A DNA stretch of 63,800 bases from positions 1 through 63,800 of the forward strand of contig JAHLFB010000011.1 of assembly GCA_018884025.1 (NCBI GenBank), read 5' to 3'. Positions within the stretch are counted from its first letter, which is position 1. Each line of letters starts with the position of its first letter. The notes beneath the pieces were generated by a model. That model made no database searches and was not told the origin of the DNA. It worked only from the letters and a program-made list of their open reading frames with translations. The position numbers were made by a program, and so were the translations under genes. Positions 15,684 to 24,459 of this stretch are shown piece after piece. This stretch comes from Candidatus Phocaeicola faecipullorum. GTDB taxonomy: Bacteria; Bacteroidota; Bacteroidia; Bacteroidales; Bacteroidaceae.

Positions 15684-16154
15684 ATGAAAGTATATCATGC
15701 TTCAAGTGTTATTGTAGAAAATCCGGACACGATACATTCAAGGGAGTATCTTGATTTCGGACAGGGATTTTACATTACAACAATACGTGAGCAGGCTGAA
15801 AAATACGCACAACGTTTCCTGCGTAGAGGTAAACCTGCTTGGCTCAATATTTATGAATTAAGATATAATATTGATAAATGGAAATTACTTCGTTTTGATT
15901 CATATAATAGTGATTGGTTGGATTATGTCGCAAATTGTCGTATAGGAAAACCTGTAGAACTTTATGATATGATTATTGGAGGTATTGCCAACGACCGTGT
16001 TATTTTAACATTAGACAGATTTTTCGCAGGTGAATTATCCAAAGAACAAGCATTAGGTTTATTGAGATACGAAAAGCCAAATATTCAATTATGTATCCGG
16101 TCACAACAAATGATAGATGAATGTTTAACCTATATTGAAAGTATTGAATTATGA
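15684..16154 (+). CDS. DUF3990 protein, probable ADP-ribosyltransferase fold
   Basis: A 156-residue protein of the DUF3990 family. The start VYHAS (His5), then DFGQGFYITT (Gly26-Gly28-Phe-Tyr30-Thr32) with EQAEKYA, is the classic arrangement of ADP-ribosyltransferase folds (H...G-G-[FY]-Y-x-T...A..YA). A later block, YDMIIGGIANDRV (94-106), and the helix RSQQMIDECL (139-148) would hold the third catalytic position, with Glu146 as a candidate. It is enclosed by two DUF3791 genes, with a 2-nt gap upstream and an ATGA overlap downstream. A toxin role through ADP-ribosylation is inferred and not demonstrated. Confidence 0.78.
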   Translation: MKVYHASSVIVENPDTIHSREYLDFGQGFYITTIREQAEKYAQRFLRRGKPAWLNIYELRYNIDKWKLLRFDSYNSDWLDYVANCRIGKPVELYDMIIGGIANDRVILTLDRFFAGELSKEQALGLLRYEKPNIQLCIRSQQMIDECLTYIESIEL

Positions 16155-16375
16155 CAGGAGTTTCAAAACAAATATATAAAGGAGTAAAATGCTCAAACAT
16201 AATATCAAGCTTGAGCGAGATGTATCATATAACAATAGAAGAAGCAACAGACATATATTATAGTTCAGAGATGGCTGACCTTATAGACGAAGGTATAGCA
16301 GACTTACATTGTAGAAGTGACAAATACCTTGCTACAGAAATTTGGAATGATTATATCGCTCAAAATCATAATTAA
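16151..16375 (+). CDS. DUF3791 protein (second copy)
   Basis: A 74-residue helical protein of DUF3791 type (MYHITIEEATDIYYSSEMADLIDEG). Its ATG overlaps the DUF3990 stop codon as ATGA, which implies translational coupling. It shares little sequence with the first copy beyond the general pattern. The two copies may therefore form a hetero-oligomeric antitoxin, or one may act as a DNA-binding adaptor. It is the last gene of the accessory block before NfeD. Confidence 0.75.
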   Translation: MTGVSKQIYKGVKCSNIISSLSEMYHITIEEATDIYYSSEMADLIDEGIADLHCRSDKYLATEIWNDYIAQNHN

Positions 16376-16452
16376 GAAAATTCCTCAAATCCCTTTGAAA
16401 ACCGGGAAAAAATTAATATCTTGACAACATAAATTTTTAAAACACTCATTTT

Positions 16453-16887
16453 ATGGAAATCTGGCAAATATGGCTTGCCATAGCACTGGCACTTGTAATA
16501 ATAGAAATAATAACCGTAGGGTTTGCCGCTCTTTGTCTGGCTATTGGAGCCGTTGGAGCAGCCGTGGCATCGTGTTTCACCGATTCTTTAGTCTGGCAGA
16601 TTACGGTCTTTGCCGTTTTCACCTTAATATCATTCATCTATGTACGCCCGTTCATGCTTAAGTTTCTTTCGAGGAAGAAAGATTCGCCGAAGAGCGGAGT
16701 GGAAGCTCTTATCGGACGGACAGCCATCGTTGAGGAAGACATCATTCCGGAAACAAACAGCGGACGCATAGCCATTGACGGGGACAGGTGGAAGGCTGTA
16801 TCGGAAGACGGAAACAATATTATGAAAGGCGAGAAAGTTGTCGTTCTTAAAGTGGACAGCATTATACTCACCGTCAGAAAAGCATGA
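16453..16887 (+). CDS. NfeD-family membrane protein
   Basis: A 144-residue short NfeD. Two to three hydrophobic segments cover about 5-65 (IALALVIIEIITVGFAALCLAIG, split by a Gly-rich turn). A C-terminal OB-fold follows (GRTAIVEEDI...GRIAIDGDRWKAVSED). NfeD proteins pair with SPFH/stomatin proteins in membrane quality control, and the SPFH gene follows after 39 nt. It lacks the N-terminal ClpP-like protease of long NfeD forms. Confidence 0.88.
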   Translation: MEIWQIWLAIALALVIIEIITVGFAALCLAIGAVGAAVASCFTDSLVWQITVFAVFTLISFIYVRPFMLKFLSRKKDSPKSGVEALIGRTAIVEEDIIPETNSGRIAIDGDRWKAVSEDGNNIMKGEKVVVLKVDSIILTVRKA

Positions 16888-16926
16888 TAAATATCTTTAT
16901 TATAAACATCTAAAAAACACACATTT

Positions 16927-17904
16927 ATGGGAGCTTTGATTGTTGTAGGGCTTATAGCACTTGTTGTGATAGTTTTCGCAGTGCAGGGGCTTAAAATCAT
17001 CCGCCAGGGGGAAACAAAAGTTATTGAAAGATTAGGAAGATACCACAGTACGTTGTCTTCAGGTATAAACATCATATGGCCTATTCTCGACAGACCGAGA
17101 AAAGTTTATACAAGGTATGTGGTAACAAGAATGAACGGAGCTACACAGACACTTATAAGAATGTCGGACGTGATAGACCTTCGTGAACAGGTTTACGATT
17201 TCCCGGAACAGAGCGTGATTACCAAAGATAATGTGACCACCAGTATTAATGCATTGCTGTATTTCCAGATTACAGACCCGTTCAAGTCGGTATATGAGAT
17301 AGAAAACCTGCCTAACGCAATAGAGAAACTTACGCAGACAACCCTCCGTAACATTATCGGCGAGTTGGAGCTGGACGAAACTCTTACATCGCGCGACACA
17401 ATCAACTCCCGTCTTCGCGAGGTTCTTGACGAGGCAACAAACAAATGGGGAGTTAAAGTAAACCGTGTGGAACTGCAGGACATCACTCCTCCTGAGAGTG
17501 TACGCCGTGCCATGGAACAGCAGATGCAGGCAGAACGCGAACGCCGTGCAAAGATTCTGAAGGCTGAAGGTGACAAGACATCGAAGATTCTTTATTCCGA
17601 AGGTGAGAAAGAAGCACAGATAAATCAAGCTAAGGCACAGAAAGAATCACAGATTCTTATGGCACAGGGTGAAGCGGAAGCAAAAATCCTTCAGGCAAAA
17701 GCTGAGGCTGAGGCCATTGAGAAACTGGCAGAGGCTATCAAGGGAACAAGTTCTGATCCGGCTTCTTATCAGATTGCACTGAAATATATCGAAACGCTTA
17801 AAGAAATGACAAGCGGAAAGGATAACAAGACAGTCTATATACCGTACGAAGCTACTTCCCTACTTGGCTCTTTGGGAGGCATAAAAGAGATACTTAAAGG
17901 ATAA
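16927..17904 (+). CDS. SPFH/Band 7 protein (QmcA/stomatin type)
   Basis: A 325-residue membrane-anchored SPFH protein. One N-terminal TM (about 3-22) is followed by the Band 7 domain (about 22-190, with VITKDNVTTSINALLYFQITD). A long charged coiled coil follows (about 195-265, repeated EGEKEAQINQAKAQKES-type units). These proteins oligomerise into membrane microdomain scaffolds and modulate FtsH or other proteases. It is paired with NfeD and followed by a strong terminator, making a two-gene unit. Confidence 0.9.
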   Translation: MGALIVVGLIALVVIVFAVQGLKIIRQGETKVIERLGRYHSTLSSGINIIWPILDRPRKVYTRYVVTRMNGATQTLIRMSDVIDLREQVYDFPEQSVITKDNVTTSINALLYFQITDPFKSVYEIENLPNAIEKLTQTTLRNIIGELELDETLTSRDTINSRLREVLDEATNKWGVKVNRVELQDITPPESVRRAMEQQMQAERERRAKILKAEGDKTSKILYSEGEKEAQINQAKAQKESQILMAQGEAEAKILQAKAEAEAIEKLAEAIKGTSSDPASYQIALKYIETLKEMTSGKDNKTVYIPYEATSLLGSLGGIKEILKG

Positions 17905-17942
17905 ACCAGAGCTTAATTAAAAACGTGCCCAAGTTTGACTTT

Positions 17943-17986
17943 AAACGTGCCCGCATTTGATTTCGAATGCGGGCACGTTTTTTTTC
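17943..17986 (+). terminator. Strong terminator after SPFH gene
   Basis: A perfect 14-15 bp stem (17943-17957 with 17966-17980) with an 8-nt loop and a T8 run. A second copy of the left arm (AAACGTGCCC, 17931-17940) lies just upstream. Confidence 0.92.
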
Positions 17987-18085
17987 AGTGAAAACAGAAT
18001 GATATTTCACCCCCACAATCAGCCACTTCACCTCCGTTTTTATCAGCCTCATAAGATAGCGACACCGGGACATTGACATAATACA

Positions 18086-18127
18086 TATTTTTGCGTTATT
18101 ATCAGAAATAACATAATCACGCAAAAA
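18086..18127 (+). promoter_or_regulatory. RND operon promoter with flanking inverted repeat
   Basis: The -7 box TATTTTTG (18086-18093) overlaps the left arm of a perfect 8-bp inverted repeat, TTTTTGCG (18088-18095) with CGCAAAAA (18120-18127). The right arm ends 2 nt before the ATG. An inner GTTATT/AATAAC pair adds to the dyad. It could be an operator or a leader hairpin that hides the ribosome-binding region. Confidence 0.5.
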
Positions 18128-18129
18128 CT

Positions 18130-21100
18130 ATGTTTAGAAAAATCGTTCATTTCTCAATCAGAAAAAAACTGTTTGTGGCAATGGCTACAATAATGTTGCT
18201 GGCAGGGGGTATATACTCCATGCTTACACTGCCTATAGATGCCGTGCCAGACATAACAAACAATCAGGTGCAGATAGTTACTGTATCACCTACCCTTGCT
18301 CCACAGGAAGTGGAACAGCTCATCACATTCCCTATAGAGATTGCCATGAGCAATATCATGAATGTGGAGGAAATCAGGTCTGTGTCAAGATTCGGACTTT
18401 CGCTCGTTACAGTGGTTTTCAAGGAAAACGTACCGACTCTCGATGCCAGGCAGTTGATTAACGAACAGATTCAGACCGTTGCAGGCGAAATTCCACCCGA
18501 ACTTGGTACACCGGAGATGATGCCTATCACCACCGGACTGGGCGAGATATACCAGTACGTGCTGAAGGTTGAACCGGGGTATGAAGACAAATACGATGCT
18601 ATGGAGCTGCGAACCATTCAGGACTGGATAGTGAAAAGGCAGCTTTCAGGAATACCCGGTATAGTGGAGATAAACAGTTTCGGAGGATATCTGAAACAGT
18701 ATGAAGTGGCTGTTGACCCTGACGCCTTGTATTCCCTGAATATCACTATAGGCGAAGTGTTCTCTGCACTCAGCAAGAACAATCAGAACACCGGTGGCAG
18801 TTATATAGAAAAGGTGAACCGCGCATACTATATCCGTTCGGAAGGTATGATTAAGGACGTGAAGGATATAGAACAGATAGTGATAACCAACCGTGGCGGT
18901 ATTCCTGTACACGTAGGAGATATCGGCAAGGTGAGATTCGGTGCTCCAAAGCGTTTCGGAGCGATGACAAAGGACGGCGAAGGCGAATGTGTAGGTGGTA
19001 TAGCGATGATGCTCAAAGGCGCAAACGCCAATGTCGTGACAGGAGAACTTGAAAAACGTGTGGCAAAGGTACAGAAGATGTTGCCTGAAGGTGTAACAGT
19101 CGAGCCATATCTGAACCGTTCGGAACTCGTAAACAGAAACATATCTACCGTAATAAAGAACCTTATAGAAGGTGCCATAATAGTATTCCTTGTGCTTATC
19201 ATATTCCTCGGAAATGTCAGAGCAGGACTTATCGTGGCGTCAGTAATTCCCCTTGCAATGCTTTTCGGTTTCATTATGATGAGAATATTCGGTGTGTCGG
19301 CCAATCTGATGAGTCTTGGAGCCATAGACTTCGGTATTGTGGTGGATGGTTCGATAGTGATACTTGAAGGAATCCTGGCACATATCTACGGCAAGAATAT
19401 GATGGGCAGGACATTCACCAAGGAAGAGATGGATGCTGAGGTGGAAAAAGGTGCAGGCAATGTGGTGAGAAGCGCCACTTTCGCCGTACTGATAATACTG
19501 ATAGTGTTCTTCCCTATCCTCACGCTTACAGGAATAGAAGGAAAATACTTCACTCCTATGGCAAAGACACTGGTGTTCTGTATCATAGGCGCATTGCTGC
19601 TGTCACTCACATACGTGCCGATGATGGCATCACTGTTCCTGAAAAAGACAGTATCGGTAAAGCCTACACTTGCCGACCACTTTTTCTCCGGTTTGAACAT
19701 CTACTATCACAAGACACTGAATTTCTGTCTGAAACACATTTGGGGAACTATAGCTACATCGTTTGTAGCTCTTATAGCATCGCTTTTCCTGTTTACAAGG
19801 CTTGGAGCAGAGTTCATCCCTACACTTGACGAAGGAGACTTTGCCATGCAGATGACACTGCCAGCCGGAAGTTCTCTAAGCAGAAGCATCCAGGTTTCGC
19901 TTGAGGCAGAGAAGATTCTTAAAGAGAAATTTCCTGAGATAAAGCATGTAGTGGCAAAAATAGGTACAGCGGAAGTTCCTACAGACCCTATGTCAGTGGA
20001 AGATGCGGATATAATGATTGTGATGAAGCCTTTCTCAGAATGGACATCGGCAGGAAGCAGAGCTGAGATGGTGGAGAAGATGAAAGCCGTACTCGAAGGT
20101 ATTGAGGATGTGGAATTCAACTTCAGCCAGCCTATACAGCTCCGTTTCAACGAGCTTATGACGGGAGCAAAGGCCGATATTGCCATTAAGCTATACGGTG
20201 AGGATATGGAGGAACTATACAACAAAGCCAAGGAAGCCGCAAAATACGTTGAGCAGGTTCCGGGAGCATCGGATGTACTTGTGGAACAGGCTATGGGATT
20301 GCCACAGCTTTTGGTGAACTATGACAGAGCCAAGATAGCGCGTTATGGCATAGACATAGAAGAGTTGAACACTATTATCCGTACCGCATACGCAGGAGAA
20401 ACAGCAGGTGTGGTATTCGAAAACGAAAGACGCTTCGACCTTGTTGTACGTCTTGACAACGAGAAAGTGAAAGATCTGAACATAAACAGACTGTTTGTGC
20501 GTACTGCCGAAGGAATCCGTATTCCTCTGAGTGAAGTAGCCGAGATTTCTCTCCAGAACGGACCTCTTCAGATAAACCGTGACGCTACGAAACGACGTGT
20601 GGTAATTGGCGTAAACGTAAGAAATGCCGACATAAAGCAGGTGGTTTCAAAAATCCAGGATTCACTGGACAAAAACGTGAGACTCAAGCCTGGATACTAC
20701 TTTGAATATGGCGGACAGTTTGAAAATCTGCAGAATGCCATTGATACTCTTACCGTGGTTATCCCTATCGCATTGCTGCTCATACTGCTGTTGCTGTTCT
20801 TTGCATTCAGAAGCGTTATTTATTCGCTTGTAGTGTTCTCTACCGTTCCATTGTCACTGATTGGTGGTATCGTGGCTTTGTGGCTAAGAGGATTGCCGTT
20901 CAGTATCTCTGCCGGAGTAGGATTCATCGCTTTGTTCGGTGTGGCTGTATTAAACGGTATTCTTATGATAAACCATTTCAACGATTTGAGAAAGAAAAAC
21001 AAATACGCAATGTGTACAGGAAGTATAATCAGACACGGATGTCCGCATCTGCTTAGACCTGTATTCCTTACCGGACTTGTAGCGTCATTGGGATTTGTGC

Positions 21101-22479
21101 CTATGGCTATAGCTACGTCAGCCGGTGCGGAAGTGCAAAGGCCATTGGCTACAGTGGTTATAGGCGGACTGATTGTATCTACTGTTCTGACACTGATTAT
21201 CATTCCTGTGTTCTATAAACTTGTAAATAATATTTCACACTCTATCATGAGAAGAAAGAATAGCAGAAAGACAAGCGGTACAGCACGAACCATAGCTATG
21301 ACAGCGATTATCCTGTCGTTTGCAGTAAGTGCCAATGCCCAAAACGGTGAGGCTAAAAGAGTAAGCATGGAGGAAGCTATAGAGATTGCGCTACAGAACC
21401 ACCCAAGACTGAAAGTCGCTACTGCCGAGATAGAAAAGTCGAGAGCCACAAGAGGAGAAATATGGGACGGAGGAAGCACTTCTTTCAGCTATGCCTGGGG
21501 ACAGTTGAACGGTGAGTTCAATAAAGACAATGAAATGAGCATAGAGCAGTCGCTCGGTTCATTCCTGACACCATTCTATAAGAATTCTCTTGTAAAATCG
21601 CAGGTCAGTACAGGAGAATACTACCGTAATATGGTTAAAAAGGAAATCATAGCCGAAGTAAAGCGTGCATGGACATATTACCAGTATGCCAACAGCATAT
21701 ACAGTCTGTACAAGCATCAGGACGAGATAGCGGGAAAATTGAAACAGAGTGGAGATTTGCGCTATTCTCAGGGAGACATCGACCTGACTGAGAAAAACAT
21801 GATTTCTGCAATGGCTGCAAATATGCGTACCATGCTGCTCCACTGGCAGGAAGAAGTCTCATTGGCAAAGAAAAGGCTTACATGGGTATGCTATTCAGAC
21901 ATTCAGATATTGCCTTCTGACGATTCTCTTGCAATATTCCAGTGCAGTGACACTGATTTATTGCCATCGGCAGACCATCTGAACTATTTCTTGGGAAAAG
22001 TGGATGAGCAAAAGAAACTATTGCAGATAGAAAGAAGCAAGTTCTTCCCAGAATTTTCATTCGGATATACACGTCAGAAAATCGCTCCTCTGAAAAACCT
22101 TAATTCGTGGATGGTGGGAGTCTCATTCCCTATACTGTTCTTCCCTCAAAAAAGCAGAAGCAAGCAGGCTAAAATCAGTCTGAGAATAGCGGAATGGGAA
22201 GCTGCCAACAACAAGACCATGCTCAACAATAAGGTGGAAGAGCTGAAAGGCAAACTGAGACAGCAGAAAGAGAGTCTCCAGTACTTCACCGAAGCGGCAC
22301 TCAATGAGGCAGAGTCGTTACAAAACAGCGCAGTGTCACGTTACGGTGCAAACGAGATAGACATCACTGAATTTGTACAGAGCATCAATTCAGCAAGAGA
22401 CATAAAGAAATCATATATTGAGACTGTATATAACTACAACGTATCAGTACTCGAACTTGAACTATACACAGATAAATAA
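18130..22479 (+). CDS. CusA/CzcA-family RND pump fused to TolC-type outer-membrane factor
   Basis: A 1449-residue protein. Residues 1 to about 1040 are a heavy-metal-efflux-type RND pump with 12 TMs; acidic residues Asp400 and Asp406 in SLGAIDFGIVVDG are the TM4 proton-relay signature. After a basic linker (RRKNSRKTSG) comes a stretch that looks like a signal peptide (about 1050-1070) ending in SANA before Gln1071. A TolC/OMF domain with long helices follows (EEAIEIALQNHPRLKVA to the end). Ordinary HME pumps are about 1040 residues and use a separate OMF. The metal is unassigned. It is the first gene of an operon with the adaptor and a two-component system. Confidence 0.9.
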   Translation: MFRKIVHFSIRKKLFVAMATIMLLAGGIYSMLTLPIDAVPDITNNQVQIVTVSPTLAPQEVEQLITFPIEIAMSNIMNVEEIRSVSRFGLSLVTVVFKENVPTLDARQLINEQIQTVAGEIPPELGTPEMMPITTGLGEIYQYVLKVEPGYEDKYDAMELRTIQDWIVKRQLSGIPGIVEINSFGGYLKQYEVAVDPDALYSLNITIGEVFSALSKNNQNTGGSYIEKVNRAYYIRSEGMIKDVKDIEQIVITNRGGIPVHVGDIGKVRFGAPKRFGAMTKDGEGECVGGIAMMLKGANANVVTGELEKRVAKVQKMLPEGVTVEPYLNRSELVNRNISTVIKNLIEGAIIVFLVLIIFLGNVRAGLIVASVIPLAMLFGFIMMRIFGVSANLMSLGAIDFGIVVDGSIVILEGILAHIYGKNMMGRTFTKEEMDAEVEKGAGNVVRSATFAVLIILIVFFPILTLTGIEGKYFTPMAKTLVFCIIGALLLSLTYVPMMASLFLKKTVSVKPTLADHFFSGLNIYYHKTLNFCLKHIWGTIATSFVALIASLFLFTRLGAEFIPTLDEGDFAMQMTLPAGSSLSRSIQVSLEAEKILKEKFPEIKHVVAKIGTAEVPTDPMSVEDADIMIVMKPFSEWTSAGSRAEMVEKMKAVLEGIEDVEFNFSQPIQLRFNELMTGAKADIAIKLYGEDMEELYNKAKEAAKYVEQVPGASDVLVEQAMGLPQLLVNYDRAKIARYGIDIEELNTIIRTAYAGETAGVVFENERRFDLVVRLDNEKVKDLNINRLFVRTAEGIRIPLSEVAEISLQNGPLQINRDATKRRVVIGVNVRNADIKQVVSKIQDSLDKNVRLKPGYYFEYGGQFENLQNAIDTLTVVIPIALLLILLLLFFAFRSVIYSLVVFSTVPLSLIGGIVALWLRGLPFSISAGVGFIALFGVAVLNGILMINHFNDLRKKNKYAMCTGSIIRHGCPHLLRPVFLTGLVASLGFVPMAIATSAGAEVQRPLATVVIGGLIVSTVLTLIIIPVFYKLVNNISHSIMRRKNSRKTSGTARTIAMTAIILSFAVSANAQNGEAKRVSMEEAIEIALQNHPRLKVATAEIEKSRATRGEIWDGGSTSFSYAWGQLNGEFNKDNEMSIEQSLGSFLTPFYKNSLVKSQVSTGEYYRNMVKKEIIAEVKRAWTYYQYANSIYSLYKHQDEIAGKLKQSGDLRYSQGDIDLTEKNMISAMAANMRTMLLHWQEEVSLAKKRLTWVCYSDIQILPSDDSLAIFQCSDTDLLPSADHLNYFLGKVDEQKKLLQIERSKFFPEFSFGYTRQKIAPLKNLNSWMVGVSFPILFFPQKSRSKQAKISLRIAEWEAANNKTMLNNKVEELKGKLRQQKESLQYFTEAALNEAESLQNSAVSRYGANEIDITEFVQSINSARDIKKSYIETVYNYNVSVLELELYTDK

Positions 22480-22488
22480 CATTAAGAC

Positions 22489-23394
22489 ATGAAAAAGATA
22501 TTTTTACCGATAAGCATATTCTCAGCCCTCATATTTATGGGCTGTTCAGCAGGTTCCTCAAATGAATCAGTAAGTGAGAACATTGCCATAGAGGATACTA
22601 CGGCTGCCAATAGCATAGAATCCGAAGAAACGGACACCAACACAGGAGCTACACAGGTAATACCTCCTGTCTCATTCAACGGAGTAATAATAATGCCTCC
22701 AAAGATGAGTTCCACACTTACACTGACTATGGGCGGCTCAATACACGAGATATCCGTATTTGAAGGCGACTACGTGAAAAGCGGAGAGACAATAGCCTCG
22801 CTCAAGAATCCGGATTTCATTCTTCTGCAGCAGGAATTCCTGACAGCAAATGCGCAGACTGAATTTCTGGAAAAAGAATTCAAAAGACAGGAAAGACTTG
22901 TCTCAGAAGAGGCTGCATCTGAAAAGAAATTTGAGCATAGCAAGGCAGAATATCTTTCCATGAAGAGCCAGCTGGAAGCATCGAAAGCCAAACTTACACT
23001 GCTGGATGTCGATACGGACGAACTTCTTAAGAACGGTATCAAAACATATCTTGAAGTGAAGGCTCCGATAAGCGGATATGTAACAAATATGAATGTAAAT
23101 CTTGGAACGTATGTAGGCGAAGGAGAATCGGTATGCAAAATCATAAACAAATCCGAAATAATGCTTCTGCTCACTGCATACGAAAAAGACCTTGCACATC
23201 TGAACATCGGTGATAACCTTGCGTTTACTGTCAATGGTATAAAAGATACTACTTTCAATGCAGAAATTATATCTATCGACCAGACTGTAAACACTGAAAA
23301 CCGCTCAATAAACGTATATGCCAAGGTGAAGGAAACAAACAAATTATTCCGTCCGGGTATGTATGTAAATGCGCAACTGAATAAAAATATGTAA
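22489..23394 (+). CDS. RND efflux periplasmic adaptor lipoprotein
   Basis: A 301-residue membrane fusion protein with a lipobox ending at Cys19 (IFMGC). The first biotinyl/lipoyl half is GGSIHEISVFEGDYVKSGETIASL. A coiled-coil hairpin follows (about 110-165), then the second lipoyl half (VKAPISGYVTNMNVNLGTYVGEGESV) and a beta-barrel. It links the inner-membrane pump to the outer-membrane channel. It starts 9 nt after the pump-OMF gene. There is no CusF-like or metal-binding Met/His-rich tail that would fix the substrate. Confidence 0.9.
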   Translation: MKKIFLPISIFSALIFMGCSAGSSNESVSENIAIEDTTAANSIESEETDTNTGATQVIPPVSFNGVIIMPPKMSSTLTLTMGGSIHEISVFEGDYVKSGETIASLKNPDFILLQQEFLTANAQTEFLEKEFKRQERLVSEEAASEKKFEHSKAEYLSMKSQLEASKAKLTLLDVDTDELLKNGIKTYLEVKAPISGYVTNMNVNLGTYVGEGESVCKIINKSEIMLLLTAYEKDLAHLNIGDNLAFTVNGIKDTTFNAEIISIDQTVNTENRSINVYAKVKETNKLFRPGMYVNAQLNKNM

Positions 23395-23403
23395 CTTTGC
23401 GGA

Positions 23404-24447
23404 ATGAAATATTTCAGCAGAAACAAATATCTTTTATTGGTAAATGCCATAGGAATAACCGTGGCATTTACCATGAATTTTCCGGAACTGATAGCATTAT
23501 TCAGTCCCGAAGAAGCCAACACTGTCTATCCCGGTTTAAACTGGACACAGGTAGGCAGCGAAGTCTTGTTCACCTATCTGTCCATTATCATACTGTTCTG
23601 GCTCAACAGAATGATTTTCAGATTCAATGGCGAAAGCATAGAATTAAGTACAAAGAAAGTCTTTATTATGTTTTTCCTTGATTTGTTGCTGAACGGAATC
23701 ATGGGAAAATGTTTCGTATTTCTTCACAGGACATACGGCATACCGGCCATAGAAGCCAGTGTACACGTATATACTCACCCACTGAGGGATTTCCTTCTGT
23801 CCGGAATAATCACTCTGAGCTGTTATCTGATGAACAGAAGCCTGAAAAGCAGAAAGGTGATGATGGAAATGCAGCAGCTGAAGATAGAGAACATAGCCAA
23901 CCAGTTTGAGGCACTGAAAAACCAGCTGAACCCGCACATGCTTTTCAATTCGCTCAATACACTGTACTCCCTGATAAGGGAATCACCGGAAAAGGCACAG
24001 GACTATCTGAATGAGTTGTCAAAAGTAATGAGATACACTCTGCAGAAAGACAGCGAATCACATTCCATTACGTTGAGCGAGGAACTGGAGTTTGTTCATT
24101 CGTACATCTACCTGCTGAAGATGAGATATGAAGAAAATCTGATATTCAATTTCAATATCGATGAGGCTGAGGCAAACAGACATATACCGAAAATGGCAAT
24201 ACAGATGCTTATAGAGAATGCAGTGAAACACAACGAGATAAGCAACCGCCATCCTTTGGTAATTGATATCACGACCAGGAACAATTCAATAAAGGTTTCA
24301 AATAACCTGCAGTTGCGACGGGGAACGGTAAGCAGCACGGGTATAGGACTGAGCAACCTCAGCAACAGATATAAACTTCTTTACAAGAAAGATATAGAGA
24401 TTACAGAGACCGACAAACGTTTTTCTGTCATAATACCACTTATATAA
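23404..24447 (+). CDS. LytS-type sensor histidine kinase
   Basis: A 347-residue kinase with four N-terminal TM segments (about 8-30, 55-75, 85-110, 125-145) and no large periplasmic domain. A short coiled coil is followed by the His_kinase domain, with NQLNPHMLFNSLNTLYSLI (His178) and the N-box QMLIENAVKHNE. It is encoded 9 nt after the adaptor and 12 nt before its response regulator, so it very probably controls this efflux operon. Sensing within the membrane is inferred from the missing sensor domain. Confidence 0.9.
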   Translation: MKYFSRNKYLLLVNAIGITVAFTMNFPELIALFSPEEANTVYPGLNWTQVGSEVLFTYLSIIILFWLNRMIFRFNGESIELSTKKVFIMFFLDLLLNGIMGKCFVFLHRTYGIPAIEASVHVYTHPLRDFLLSGIITLSCYLMNRSLKSRKVMMEMQQLKIENIANQFEALKNQLNPHMLFNSLNTLYSLIRESPEKAQDYLNELSKVMRYTLQKDSESHSITLSEELEFVHSYIYLLKMRYEENLIFNFNIDEAEANRHIPKMAIQMLIENAVKHNEISNRHPLVIDITTRNNSIKVSNNLQLRRGTVSSTGIGLSNLSNRYKLLYKKDIEITETDKRFSVIIPLI

Positions 24448-24459
24448 TACAACAGCAAG

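Noticed and set aside
18130..22479. Fusion explained by a lost stop codon or assembly error
   Set aside because: The frame stays open with a basic linker and a full signal-like segment, and both domains are intact. I recall similar fused pumps in Bacteroides, although only read data could exclude an error.
22770..23522. Minus-strand ORF opposite the efflux adaptor
   Set aside because: Antisense to a clear membrane fusion protein and shows no domain pattern.
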